From the NCBI GenBank assembly GCA_019677205.1, contig JAAMXY010001535.1, forward strand, positions 1 through 15,512: a stretch of 15,512 bases of DNA, given 5' to 3'. The position numbers were made by a program, and so were the translations under genes. This DNA is from Pinguiococcus pyrenoidosus. Its lineage: Eukaryota; Sar; Pinguiophyceae; Pinguiochrysidales; Pinguiochrysidaceae. Position 1 is the stretch's first letter, and every line of letters starts with the position of its first letter. The notes beneath the pieces were generated by a model that made no database searches, had not been told where the DNA came from, and was given only the letters and a program-made list of their open reading frames with translations. Below are positions 1 to 9,186 of this stretch, one piece after another.

Positions 1-326
1 AAATTCTTCCGTTAAACTCAAAAACAAAAAATCCTTAGTTCTCGATTTGCCGTCCCCTACAGTATGAACCTCAGTCCTTCTTCGAACTCCTTGAAATTCC
101 CAAGTCTCCAAGTCTCATCGCAGGTCTTCCCGCAGCTTCCGGCTGCACCGTTCGTGCAGGACACCGAGTGCTGGTTGGCTGCAGTTCCTCAACAATCTCA
201 ACAGTTCCGGAATCGTAGAGAGCGCTCCTTTTTGGCTCGTCCGCCCTTCCTTCTCCCCCTGTTCCACAGCCTCACAAGGGCGTCGTGGAATTGTTGCGGC
301 ACTTGGCGCCCTCGAGCGATGTCGCG
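1..326 (+). other. 5' region of the pantothenate kinase gene, possible upstream exon
   Basis: No complete gene is evident here. The pantothenate kinase reading frame stays open upstream of its first ATG (327) back to a TAG at 216-218. A long pyrimidine tract ending in CAG at 267-269 looks like a 3' splice site. A candidate donor (GTAGAG) at 215 would make a 55-nt intron. It would join an upstream frame, open from position 95, in phase with residues PHKGVVELLRHL encoded from 270. This suggests, but does not prove, that coding starts further upstream. The alternative is a 5' UTR. Confidence 0.35.
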
Positions 327-2129
327 ATGGAGTTCCTAAACATGCTGTTCCTCTCGCTGGACGATGTGGCGTGCCTGGCCAGAGACAGCCTGCAGCAGCT
401 GGTCGCGCTGCTGTGGCGCTCAAAGGGCCTTACGCACGCCGCTTTCTTCGGCCTTCTGGGCCTCGTGCTGCTCTGCGGCAGACTGTGGTGGGCCGCGAAC
501 AAGAAGGCCGGCTGGGCTTATCGAGCAGGAGCCTTACTATCCGGGCTGCGACGCGTGAGCAAGAGCGAGGTGTGCATCGGCGCCATCTTCGGCATGGACG
601 TCGGGGGCTCTCTGAGTAAGGTGGTGTACTACGAGCCGCTTCCCCAGGCCTCTCCCGAGCCCAAGGAGCGCCGTTCGGCCCGCAGAGGCAGGAGGAAGAC
701 CCTGGACTCGCTGGATGGCCCCGCGGGGCCCGTGGCCATGGAGCGGTCCGTCACGGACACCGGCAGGCCCGAGGCGGCCGCGGCGGAACCGCCGGTAGGG
801 AAGATGCGCCGGAGCCGCAGTTTTGACAACCTGGTGAGTCCCGACCACATGGCGGTGCTCCGCGAGTTCTATCGCATCATGGACGAGACCAGGCAGCTGG
901 GTCTCACGGGCGTGCGGGAAGAGGACCTCAAGTTCCACTCGGAGGAGCTGGGCGGCATCCTGCACTTCATCCGCTTCGAGACGCAGCGGATGGAGGGAGC
1001 GATGGACTTTGTCGCGGCCCATTCTCTCCACCTCAACATCACGCACATTCCCTGCACCGGCGGCGGCGCCTACAAGTACGCCAGCGTTGCGAAGCAGCGC
1101 CTGGAGATCGAGTTCGACAAGCACGACGAGATGGAGTGCCTCGTGCGCGGCCTCCAGTTCGTCCTGGACAACGTCAAGGACGAGGTCTACACCTACAAGC
1201 CGTCTCCGGCGGAGCAAGCGGAGGCTGCGAATGAGACCATGCGACGGAAGGACAAGGAGTTTACGCTGAAGCAGGTGCTTCCCAGCGCGTCGCTGAAGCG
1301 TACCTTCCCCTTCATGGTCGTGTCGATCGGCACCGGCGTCAGCATCATCAAGGTGGAGGGCCCGGGCAAGTTCGAGCGCGTCAGCGGCAGCTCCATCGGC
1401 GGCGGCACCTACTGGGGCCTCTGCCGACTCTTCACCAAGGCGACGACCTTCAAGCAGGTGCTGGACCTGGCGGAGGACGGCACCAGCGAGCATCTCGACA
1501 TGTCCGTCGGGGACATCTACGGGGGGGACTACACGTCCATCGGCCTGCCGGCAGAGACCGTCGCAGGCTCCTTCGGGAAACTGGCCAGCAAGGAGCGGCC
1601 GTGGGGGAACGTCCGGGATTGTGACTTCGCGCGCTCGCTCCTCCTGATGATCACGAACAACATCGGGCAAGTGGCCTACCTCAACGCGATCCAGCACGAC
1701 GTGCGCAACATCTTCTTCATCGGGTCCTTCATGCGCCACAACAGCATAAGTGCGACGCGGCTGGCGTACGCGATAGATTTCTGGTCCAAGGGCACGATGG
1801 AGGCGCTCTTCCTGAAGCACGAGGGCTTCTTCGGCGCCCTCGGTGCTTTCCTCACGTCGTCATACCGCACCGGCAAAGAGAGGCCGGCGCGACCGTCGTC
1901 GCCAGCCCCGCCACGGGTTCGCTCGACGTCGTACGACGGGCTCAATCGGAAGCGGCCACCCATGCGGTTTGGCTCGGATGTGAATCCTAGACGTTACTAC
2001 GATTCGGACGATAGCAAGGACACGAGAAACCGGGCCTCCCCCTCGTCAGAAGGGCAGCTGGGCAAGAAGGGGCGCCTTCACGACTTGATCAGGTTGGAGC
2101 AGGAGACAGCTGTAGGTAGTTCAATCTGA
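327..2129 (+). CDS. PANK: Pantothenate kinase, type II (eukaryotic), with N-terminal membrane segment
   Basis: Predicted to phosphorylate pantothenate with ATP, the first and committed step of coenzyme A synthesis. Residues are numbered from ATG 327 (600 aa). The ATP-binding motif FGMDVGGSLSK is at about 88-98, GGGAYKYA at 245-252, HDEMEC at 266-271, and SIGTGVSIIKVEG then RVSGSSIGGGTYWGLC at 333-366. DIYGGDY and the closing block ITNNIGQVAYL through EGFFGALGAFL reach about 510. E268 aligns with the catalytic Glu138 of human PANK3 and R351 with its acetyl-CoA-contacting Arg207, so feedback inhibition by acyl-CoA is plausible. Oddities are a hydrophobic segment at about 37-56 that could anchor it in a membrane, a basic Ser/Arg-rich insert at about 107-172, and a polar tail of about 85 residues. 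There are no introns, unlike the next two genes. An ORF extends to GTG 285, but GTG is not a credible eukaryotic start. Confidence 0.93.
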   Translation: MEFLNMLFLSLDDVACLARDSLQQLVALLWRSKGLTHAAFFGLLGLVLLCGRLWWAANKKAGWAYRAGALLSGLRRVSKSEVCIGAIFGMDVGGSLSKVVYYEPLPQASPEPKERRSARRGRRKTLDSLDGPAGPVAMERSVTDTGRPEAAAAEPPVGKMRRSRSFDNLVSPDHMAVLREFYRIMDETRQLGLTGVREEDLKFHSEELGGILHFIRFETQRMEGAMDFVAAHSLHLNITHIPCTGGGAYKYASVAKQRLEIEFDKHDEMECLVRGLQFVLDNVKDEVYTYKPSPAEQAEAANETMRRKDKEFTLKQVLPSASLKRTFPFMVVSIGTGVSIIKVEGPGKFERVSGSSIGGGTYWGLCRLFTKATTFKQVLDLAEDGTSEHLDMSVGDIYGGDYTSIGLPAETVAGSFGKLASKERPWGNVRDCDFARSLLLMITNNIGQVAYLNAIQHDVRNIFFIGSFMRHNSISATRLAYAIDFWSKGTMEALFLKHEGFFGALGAFLTSSYRTGKERPARPSSPAPPRVRSTSYDGLNRKRPPMRFGSDVNPRRYYDSDDSKDTRNRASPSSEGQLGKKGRLHDLIRLEQETAVGSSI

Positions 2130-2223
2130 GAAGCACTTCTATGGACATGCGCCGACACCACGCCTCCTCGCCTTGCGGCTACGCAGAAAGCCGCCATCAA
2201 AACCCCGCCGTCAAAGCCCGCGG
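2130..2223. other. Convergent intergenic spacer between PANK and ICME stops
   Basis: Only 94 bp separate the two stop codons, so the 3' UTRs of the facing transcripts probably overlap. The segment 2191-2230 holds three degenerate copies of a CCGCxxTCAAA-like unit. No standard AATAAA poly(A) signal is seen. Confidence 0.5.
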
Positions 2224-4298
2224 TCAAAAGGGATTGACCCATCTCGCGATCCGTATCACAAACTGAGGGAGCATCCGCCTTCCGACCGCAGAGGGCAACA
2301 CCGCCCGCTTCTTCACGTCTAAGGAGGCGTCTTCATCACCTCGCGCAATCTCCACAATAGCTTCATTCGTGTCCTTCGCAAGAACGAGATAAGTGAGATC
2401 CTCCATGAGGGCGTCGTCTCCGCCCATCGGATCTTCAAGAATCGGATCCGTGTGACTCTTGTCCCGGTACAAGCGGACGCCCGTCCGATGCCGGTTCCTC
2501 GAGATCGAGAAAAGCCTCCGCAGCTCAATGCCCAGATCCAAGGCGTTGTTGAAAGGCACGGAGCTGTCTTCCGTCCCGTGGACGAGAAGGACTGGGGGAA
2601 GCAGCGCGGCTGGGTGCTGCGAGCCCTTCGGGTCTGCCTTGCCAACCCCCGCGAAGCTGCCAAACCTCGTGCGCCCGTCCTCCCACTCCCGCAGGATATG
2701 GCAGGGCGAATGCTTGCTCGGGTCGCCGCCGAAAATCGTGCGGAAGATGGAAGTGTGAAGGCCTGCAGAGCGCAGAGCGCAGAGCGCAGAGCGCAGAGCG
2801 CAGAAGCAGAAGCAGAAGCAGAAAGCTCGTCATGAACTCGTGATGCCAACTCGAGGAGAGCAGCTGACGTTACGCTACCTCTCTTATTGAAATGCCCCTG
2901 CAGAGACACAAGGTCGAACGGCCCGGAGATGCCGACCAGAGCGCGGAGCTTGTCTGGACGCCACGTCACACGGCTTATCACCGCGGCGGATATCTCCTAT
3001 CGAGGTGGAGGGACCGTTTCAGCGGTCCAACCCAACTCTTCGCGAATGCCTCTGCCTACTCCGTGCTTGGAGTGTGACGATTCCTGCCTCGGGCCGTTTT
3101 GGACTTACCTCGCATCGGCGAAAGGTGGCTGTGGAAGCCAGGTGCGCTCCCGCAGACTGCCCCACCAGGTAGATTCGCTCCTTGTCGCCTCCGTATCTAG
3201 GCGTTCAGATTTTTCAGAGCATGACGTGAGTCTCGCGAGCGACCCAGGGAGCGAATCACGCAGCGAATCACGCAGCGAATCACGGAGCGAATCACGGAGC
3301 GATTCACGGAGCGAATCACGGAGCGAACCACGCAGCCCGCCATCTTTGGAAGCACTTTTTCGTCCTCTGTGTTTCAGCGAACCTTTCACAGTTATCAAAA
3401 ACCCACTGGACCGCCTGGTTGACGTCGACAAGCATGTCTTCCACGATCCCCTGCATAGTGAGTCGCACATTGAGCTGCATTTCTGCATTTTTGCTGCATT
3501 TCTGGATTTCTGCATTTTTGCTGCATTTCTGCATTTCTGCATTTCCGCAGTAATTGATCGTCGGCAATATCCACACACACGCGCGCACAGATAATCACCT
3601 GCGGAAAGTTCCGATAGTCCGGAGCGAAGAAGAGCACGCCCTGCCTCTGGAACACCATGCCCATCAGAGCGCCCCAGGCCTTGTAGCCAATGATCCAGGC
3701 CCCCCCCGACACAAAAATGACCACCTGGTCGGAAGGTCCGACGGTGAGACCTCGCGCCATCGATCAGGTCACGGCGGTGGCCAAAACTTGGCTTCGCTTA
3801 CCGGAGCGCCACGCGCCGCCTCTAGCTGCTGCGGAGTCAACTGATACACATCGATTCGATTGCGCCGGTTCTCGCCGTATGGAATGCCCTTGAGCACCGA
3901 CGGGTGCAGGCCCCAGTGGCCCACCATGCGGAGGAACGCCGGCAACAGAAGCACCTGTCACAGGCGCCGCCGTTGGCGACGAAGTCAGGTGCTAGGCTTG
4001 CCATGTAGACGCGACGGTGCGCCAAGTCTCCTCACCACGTAGGTCATGAGCCTCAGCGCCATGAACATCCACAGCGCGCTGGTGCGAAGCGCCCACAGCA
4101 GCGCGCCCGTTAGGCGCACCACCACCCACACCTCGGCGGCCGTCTCCGTGACCTGCGGAAGCGCTTAGGCCCGGTGCCCGCTGCGGCCTCCGCCTCCGCC
4201 CAGCCACGTACCTCCAGGGCCACCCGCTGCGACGCGCGCGACAGCCGCCGCATCGCAGACCTCCGGCCGCCAGGCTCGCTGGCCTTCCGCTGCCGCAT
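2224..4298 (-). CDS. ICME: Isoprenylcysteine alpha-carbonyl methylesterase (alpha/beta hydrolase), 8 exons
   Basis: Predicted membrane enzyme that removes the methyl ester from the C-terminal isoprenylcysteine of prenylated proteins. Exons on the minus strand: 4298-4212, 4152-4036, 3954-3802, 3724-3599, 3450-3383, 3196-3109, 2996-2879 and 2762-2224. Every intron is GT-AG; all are phase 0 except 3197-3382 (phase 2) and 2763-2878 (phase 1). The 431-aa product matches the plant ICME length of about 427. Hydrophobic segments lie at about 36-53 and 55-79. The oxyanion motif [14 protein letters not shown] is at 124-137 and the nucleophile is S198 in [11 protein letters not shown]. The acid is D318 in [12 protein letters not shown] and the base is H356 in [12 protein letters not shown]. 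It ends in ARWVNPF, like plant homologues. The ATG at 4298 has A at -3; an upstream start is possible. Introns 3451-3598, 3197-3382 and 2763-2878 are largely tandem repeats. Confidence 0.88.
2768..2820. repeat. Intronic short tandem repeat (7-bp then 6-bp units)
   Basis: Five copies of GAGCGCA (2768-2802) are followed by three copies of GAAGCA. The array fills the acceptor side of ICME intron 7. On the transcribed strand it forms the CT-rich tract directly before the 3' splice site. Confidence 0.9.
3251..3334. repeat. Intronic 12-bp minisatellite, 7 units
   Basis: Seven contiguous 12-bp units of consensus GCGAATCACGGA or GCGAATCACGCA, with one to three substitutions in the later copies. They lie inside ICME intron 5 (3197-3382). 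The units abut with no spacers. Confidence 0.93.
3475..3550. repeat. Intronic TGCATTT-type tandem repeat
   Basis: About nine degenerate copies of an 8- to 11-bp unit based on CTGCATTT lie inside ICME intron 4 (3451-3598). On the transcribed strand they read AAATGCAG, so nearly every unit ends in an AG resembling a 3' splice site. Confidence 0.9.
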
Positions 4299-4359
4299 GC
4301 TGCTGCAAGCTCGCGACGGCCCGACGGCGTCGCCGCTCCCACGCCGCCGCGGCCTCGCC

Positions 4360-4393
<34 letters not shown>

Positions 4394-4625
4394 TAGCCCC
4401 CGAGCTCCGGAGGCCGTCGGTAGCGTCCGGCGCGGCCTTTGGCGGTTGGAGCCGCTTTGCGGCAGGAGGGAAACCGGTTTCGGGGGCGTGGCTATTGGGC
4501 TCCCTCCAAATCTTCGGGCTCCGCTTCCGACGCTTGCTGGCGCTGTAGCACAGCGCGCCTCCAAAAGCGGGTTTTCAAACCAGGGCGGAGTGGCAGCTGC
4601 GCCTCCGAGAGGGCGCTCGGCCAGC
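4299..4625. promoter_or_regulatory. Divergent control region between ICME and the TMTC gene
   Basis: About 330 bp with no supported gene, lying between the ICME start (minus strand) and the first in-frame ATG on the TMTC side (plus strand). It is GC-rich, has no clear TATA box, and contains the (CCAG)7 tract at 4361-4388. It presumably holds both promoters; this is inferred from position only. Confidence 0.4.
4361..4388. repeat. (CCAG)7 microsatellite
   Basis: Seven perfect CCAG tetramers lie about 60 bp upstream of the ICME start codon in the divergent promoter region. Confidence 0.95.
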
Positions 4626-5180
4626 ATGCTGCGCGGGTCTGCTGCCGGCGAGCACAAGGACTGCTCCGGGGCCAGTGGCGCCCGGGGCGGCGCGCCCTAC
4701 GCGGGCTTTGTGGCCATTTCGCCGGGCGTTAAGGAAGCAATATCAGTTGCAAGGCGGTTCGGTCCCTTTTCCTCCGCCTCCACTGCACCTCAGCGGCCTC
4801 ACGTGCCTCCCCATTGCAGAGAGCTGCTGGTGGCGGCTGGGCTGGGCCACGTGCCGGAGGAGAGTGCCGTCAAGGAGGCCTCTTCCTTGGCTGCGGATGC
4901 ACAGACGCCGCTGGTCAGGACTCTCCTCACCCAGGCGGTAACCCAGTGGACGACGCTGCTGGAGCTGCAGAGCTGCTTGGACGAGCCCCCCGCGAGGCTG
5001 CGATCGGCCATCAAGCGAAAGGCCGAGCTGCCGACGCCACCGGCCAGGCATGTGCAATGGGCTGATCAGGCTGCCGGCTCCTCCGCCGGTCGCCGCAGCT
5101 CGAAAAGAGCTGACGGAAAGCGCCTTGTGGCACCCGGTGGACACCACGCCCAAGCCCATAGATCTGGTGGGTCCAGTGCA
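4626..5180 (+). CDS. Uncertain coding stretch: TMTC N-terminal extension or separate small gene
   Basis: The frame from ATG 4626 is open and joins the TMTC ATG (5181) without a stop. A textbook acceptor (CCCCATTGCAG, ending 4819) pairs in phase with a donor GTTCGG at 4757, giving a 63-nt in-frame intron. The spliced product would place about 164 residues before the TMTC start. Its middle part (encoded at about 4820-5060) looks protein-like: acidic and helical, followed by a basic stretch KRKAELPTPPARHVQWAD. I recognise no family. TMTC proteins normally have a short N-terminus before the first membrane segment, so this may be a separate upstream gene whose end is spliced away, or only leader sequence. 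Confidence 0.35.
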
Positions 5181-8100
5181 ATGGGCGAGGCCCGGTACAG
5201 ACTTACTGCCTGCGCGGTGGTGGTTGGCACCTGCTTGCTCCTGTACTCGAACGCGCTCCTCGGCTCCTACACCTTCGACGACAAGGTGGCCATTCGCGGG
5301 AACGCGGTGGTCCTGGGGACCGTGCCTTGGTATGAGGCCTTCACTCGCGACTTTTGGGGTAAGGGAAAGAGGCACGCAGCGCCCCTTGGTTTGCCGCGGC
5401 TGGGAAGCTGCACGCTGGGAAGGTGCACGCTGCTGACGTCGTGCTTTGTCGGTCTTCCAGGAGCGAAGCTGACGGGGCAGGTCTGGACGCACAAGAGCTA
5501 CCGACCTCTGACCTCGTTGACCTTCCTCGCCGATCGCGAGCTCTTCGGGCGATTCTTTGCAAGCTATGGCTTGGTTCCCCACCATGCCGTGAACATCTTG
5601 CTGCACACTGCCGCGTCGGTCCTGGCCTTCTTCACGTTTCGGTGTGCATTTCAGCTGCAAAAGCATCTGGCCTTCTTGTCGGCGGTGCTCTTCGCAGCGC
5701 ATCCAGTCCATGTGGAGGCCGTGGCGAATCTCACAGGCCGCGCAGAGCTGCTGGCCGCGATCTTTGCGCTTTCGGGGTTCCTGCTGTTCGCGCAGCGAGA
5801 ACCAGAACGTGCGCACAAGCCGTCCTCGGCAGCGCTCTCCGTCTCGAGGCCATCGAAGAAGCGCAGGGCAGCGCCCCTGGAAGGACCTTCGACTCAGCGG
5901 ACGTCAACAAGGTCTACGCTCTGGGCTATGATCGGAGTTGCGCTGTGCTCTCTTCTGGCCCTCCTCGGGAAGGAGACCGGCATCATGATTCTTCCGATCT
6001 GTGTGGTGTACAGTTGCATCTTCCACGCAAAGTGGCAAGCCCGTGAGCTGGACCAGCGGCAGATTGCGGGCTCTGGCAAATGGCAGGCGTCGGGGTGGCA
6101 GCGATTTCCCATCGTGTCGGACATGTACGAAAGCCTCAGGATCGCGCTCTCGAGACGGGAGCTTGCGGCGGGAGCCCTATTCATTGTTCTCTCTGCCGCA
6201 CGCTTCCTGCTCACCGGAGGAACCTCTATAAGTATGCATCGGTACGTGACGCCAAGCCGTGACGCCAAACCGTGACGCCAATGCATAATTGGAATCACCG
6301 ACGAGGATGCGACGGACTGATCTTCTTTTCTGTGGCTTCTACCAGGGCAAGCAACACCCTGGCCTTCCTTGAGAGCCGCTTGGAGCGCGCTCTCTTCGCG
6401 GCCTATCTGCACAGCAAGTCGGTAGGCAGCTTCCCATTCGCAACAGAGTAAAGTGAAGATGACATCACGCTGACGGGATGACGATGCGCCATCTGCTGGT
6501 GGATCAGGTGGCGTTGCTCGTGTTTCCCAAGTGGGCGGGCATGTCCCACCAGCACGCGTCCATCGTCCCGGTCACCAGCATCTCCGACCCGAGGAACCTC
6601 TTCACGCTGCTCGTGTATGTCGCCTTCATTGCCGTGGTCGGGCTCAGCTTGCACGCTCGGCGCGACGGCCTTCGACCACGACAAGTGCTGTTCTCCTGTG
6701 CTTTTCTGCTCATTTCGTACGCGCCAGCGAGCCACGTCTTCTTCAACATCGGCTTCCTTGTGGCCGAACGCGCGTTGTACATGCCTTCAGCGGGTGCCTG
6801 CGTGCTCCTGTCCTTTGTTGTAGAGTTTTTGGTCTACTGGATGCAGAAGATCTTCGCCGCCATGTCTTGTAAACTGCGGTCGAGGAATCTTCTGTACATC
6901 TTCAGCTCCGCCCTCATCCTGCACTACGCGTGGACGACTCGGCAGCGAAACTTCGACTGGCGAGACGAGCGATCGATTCGATTGTCGGCGTTGAAGGTAG
7001 GCACTTGAAGGCGTCCGGTGCTTGCGAAGCGCTTCTGATGCCTTGGCTCTGCCGCGTGCCAGACGTATGGTCACTGCGCCCACTCGTTGTACGGCTTGGC
7101 GTACGAGGACTACGCTTCTGCCGTCCAGCACGACATCAACGGCATTCTTCAGAGCGCGGCATCGACGGGCCAGATCGAGCGAGAAAAGGACAACGGTGTA
7201 TCGCTGGAGCACATGGCGAGACAGCTGAGCAGTTCATGTGAGTGTCCCGGCTTGCGTCCCGCGGCTGGAAGCGAAAGCTGAGGGCCTTGCAAGGTCATCC
7301 AATTTGACGCCGTTCCATTCACATTCGCATTCGCAGCGGAAGGGTATGTCGCGGTCGAGCATCTACAGGCTTCGCGCCAACGCTGCATGGAAGCTCTGCG
7401 GCACAACCCGGGCCTGAGCCCGGCCGCGGTGCTGCTTGCGAAGATTGAGCTATTGCGAGGTAGGCTCGCCGACCCCGGCAGGCATCTCCTCGTGGAGCGC
7501 TCTCCTAAGAAGCCGTTCAGGGGCGAATCATCGATGCATGGAAACCGCTCAGATGGCGGTGGAGTTTGGCTCTGTTGAAGCGGCTCAGGTGGGGATTCTC
7601 GGCTGTACCTGCGGTGCTGGTTTTGGCGAAGCGCCGTCTAACGGAAGGCAATCCCGCAGATATATGGCTTCTGTCACATGAACGCGGGAGGCGACCCAGA
7701 GGATGTAAGAGGAGGCAGCACAACCCATGGCGATCTCTCCTGGGCTAGGCTAATCCTGCTTCGGTTGCGCAGGTTCGCTCGGCTTTCTTCCACGGCCTGG
7801 ACAACACCCTTCCGCAGTCCTTCACAGATGGCCACCGGATCCTGAACAATGGAGGCGTGGCGCTCGTCCATCCCATCTTCTACAACGAGGGCAAGCCGAG
7901 CTCAAATTACACGTATATAGCGCACGACGGCTCCCTTGTGGATAGAATTGACCCGTACCCAGACGGTGCTCTCAAGGTGAGGCAAGCCGTACCAAACGCA
8001 CAAAGTCAATAAGACGGAAGTGCAGATGGAAGTGTAGATGGAAGTGCTCCACGGGTGAGCGTGCTAAAGACTTCGAAATTGCTTGGCAGGCGCTTCGGGA

Positions 8101-8389
8101 AGCTGTGTTGCGCTACCGAGAGTACCGGGACCCGGGGGAGGACGGCGTATTCGAGAACATGGACTACGCCATCAACTATGCGCGGGTTGCAGGACATTTT
8201 GAGCGTTATCATGTTTATCGCGATGCGATGCGGCTCCTCGACAGCTTCTTCGGCGAGGGCGGGGCGCTGCTGTCCCCGAAGAATCGCGACAAGCGCCTTC
8301 TGTATGAGCGTCGCGTCCGCGAAGTGAGAGAAGAGGTGGCATCTGGGAACGTGTCCCTGGCCAAGTTGGTGATGTTCACGCCGAGCTAG
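5181..8389 (+). CDS. TMTC: TMTC-like transmembrane/TPR protein O-mannosyltransferase, 10 exons
   Basis: Animal TMTC proteins are ER membrane enzymes linked to O-mannosylation, with a GT-C-like multipass N-half and lumenal TPRs. Exons: 5181-5358, 5461-6241, 6346-6421, 6508-6996, 7063-7237, 7337-7459, 7521-7588, 7660-7704, 7773-7976 and 8090-8389. All junctions are GT-AG and keep frame, giving 812 aa. First membrane segment is at about 9-27, then YTFDDKVAIRGN (30-41) with the paired Asp. Further family blocks are EAFTRDFWG, KSYRPLTSLTF, AHPVHVEAVANLTGRAELL (139-157), LGKETGIMILP (228-238), the DUF1736 region LLVFPKWAGMS (348-358) and the signature GFLVAERALYMPSAG (428-442). The C-terminal 300 or so residues look helical and TPR-like but degenerate. 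The ATG at 5181 has G at -3 and +4. The 45-nt exon 7660-7704 is the least certain. Confidence 0.85.
6245..6283. repeat. Intronic 13-bp tandem repeat, 3 units, beginning at a donor site
   Basis: Three units of CGTGACGCCAAGC-type sequence (6245-6257, 6258-6270, 6271-6283). The array starts three bases into TMTC intron 2 (donor GTACGT at 6242), so the donor overlaps its first unit. Confidence 0.88.
8016..8051. repeat. Intronic 12-bp tandem repeat, 3 units
   Basis: Two GGAAGTGYAGAT units and one diverged copy lie within TMTC intron 9 (7977-8089). Confidence 0.85.
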
Positions 8390-8604
8390 TCGTGTCTCTG
8401 CCGATGTCCTTCCATGTGGGTTTGATTTCAGTGGGGCTCTCCTCTGCGCCTTTCTCTGTTGCGACGGTCCCGTTCGTAGGAAACGCAGGAAAGCAAGCGA
8501 TCAGAGTCCAACGGGTTGTTGCTTGTGCGTTCCTAGCTCCGCCGCGCCTTCGTCCTGGCCATTCAGACACTTCCACTGCCAAGCGCAGCCACGCGGTCGC
8601 CACT
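8390..8604. other. Convergent spacer between the TMTC and eL18 stops
   Basis: 215 bp with no supported gene. It must hold the 3' UTRs and poly(A) sites of both facing genes. No AATAAA is seen on either strand. Confidence 0.5.
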
Positions 8605-9186
8605 CTACACCTTGAACCCGTTGCTGCGGCGACGGCCACGAGCCTTCTCGAACTTTCTGCCCTTGGAGCGCACATAGGGCTTGACGCCGCAGTGGGTGTG
8701 CACCGAGTTGACCGTCGATCTGTGGCCGAAGTGCCTGTGCGCCTCTCGCGCGTTCCGCGGCCCGCGCAGCAGCACCGTGTTGCTGCCCGTGGGCGCCCGA
8801 AGCGCCAGCTGGTCGAAGGTGATGCACTCTCCGCCCGACTTGACGATCGCGGCGCGCGCGGAGGCCGTGAAGCGCAATGCACACACGACGAGAGGGGGCA
8901 CTTGCTGGACCATCCTCGCGTCTCCCGTCACCGTGCCGACCAGCACGGCGATCTTGTCCTCCTTCCCGGCCATGTAGCGAACCAAGCGGCTCAGGCTGAG
9001 CGGCGCGCGGTTGTTCTTGCTTTGGTACAGGCGCTTCAGCACCACCTTGGAGAAGCCCGAGTCTGTCCGCCGGCTCAGGAAGCCGTACAGCTGGCACAGC
9101 AGCTTCTCGTACAAGTTGTCCCCCTTGGGCGACTTGCGCGCCTTGTGGCCCACGCGCCGGCCTCCCGCAGTGAGATCGATGCCCAT
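8605..9186 (-). CDS. RPL18: 60S ribosomal protein L18 (eL18)
   Basis: Structural protein of the cytosolic large ribosomal subunit. The 193-aa single-exon product compares with 188 aa in human. It starts MGIDL and keeps family blocks through its length: [36 protein letters not shown] (about 48-67), [34 protein letters not shown] and [17 protein letters not shown]. The C-terminus, [19 protein letters not shown], is nearly invariant in eukaryotes. The start codon is in an ideal context (CACCATGGG). A pyrimidine-containing stretch ending GCAG six bases before the ATG could be the acceptor of a 5' UTR intron. The gene is convergent with TMTC and has a CT-rich repeat upstream on its sense strand. 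Confidence 0.97.
   Translation of the reverse strand: MGIDLTAGGRRVGHKARKSPKGDNLYEKLLCQLYGFLSRRTDSGFSKVVLKRLYQSKNNRAPLSLSRLVRYMAGKEDKIAVLVGTVTGDARMVQQVPPLVVCALRFTASARAAIVKSGGECITFDQLALRAPTGSNTVLLRGPRNAREAHRHFGHRSTVNSVHTHCGVKPYVRSKGRKFEKARGRRRSNGFKV

Noticed and set aside
537-1820. 427-aa minus-strand open frame
   Set aside because: It is antisense to the conserved pantothenate kinase core. The product is a low-complexity Arg/Leu/Val/His mix with no family match and arises from GC-rich codon bias.
3251-3334. Possible CRISPR-like array
   Set aside because: The units are only 12 bp and contiguous with no spacers, in a eukaryotic intron; this is a minisatellite.
3105-3578. 157-aa minus-strand frame with repeated SLRDSLRD
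   Set aside because: It is read-through of the 12-bp intronic minisatellite in the wrong frame. The ICME frame crosses this region only as two short exons.
4446-4625. Start of the TMTC frame at 4446
   Set aside because: The initiator would be TTG and the residues before ATG 4626 are GC-rich filler; not credible in a eukaryote.
3992-4657. 221-aa minus-strand frame with GWLAGWLAGW repeats
   Set aside because: The repeats translate the (CCAG)7 tract, and the rest is out of frame with the ICME exons at 4036-4152 and 4212-4298.
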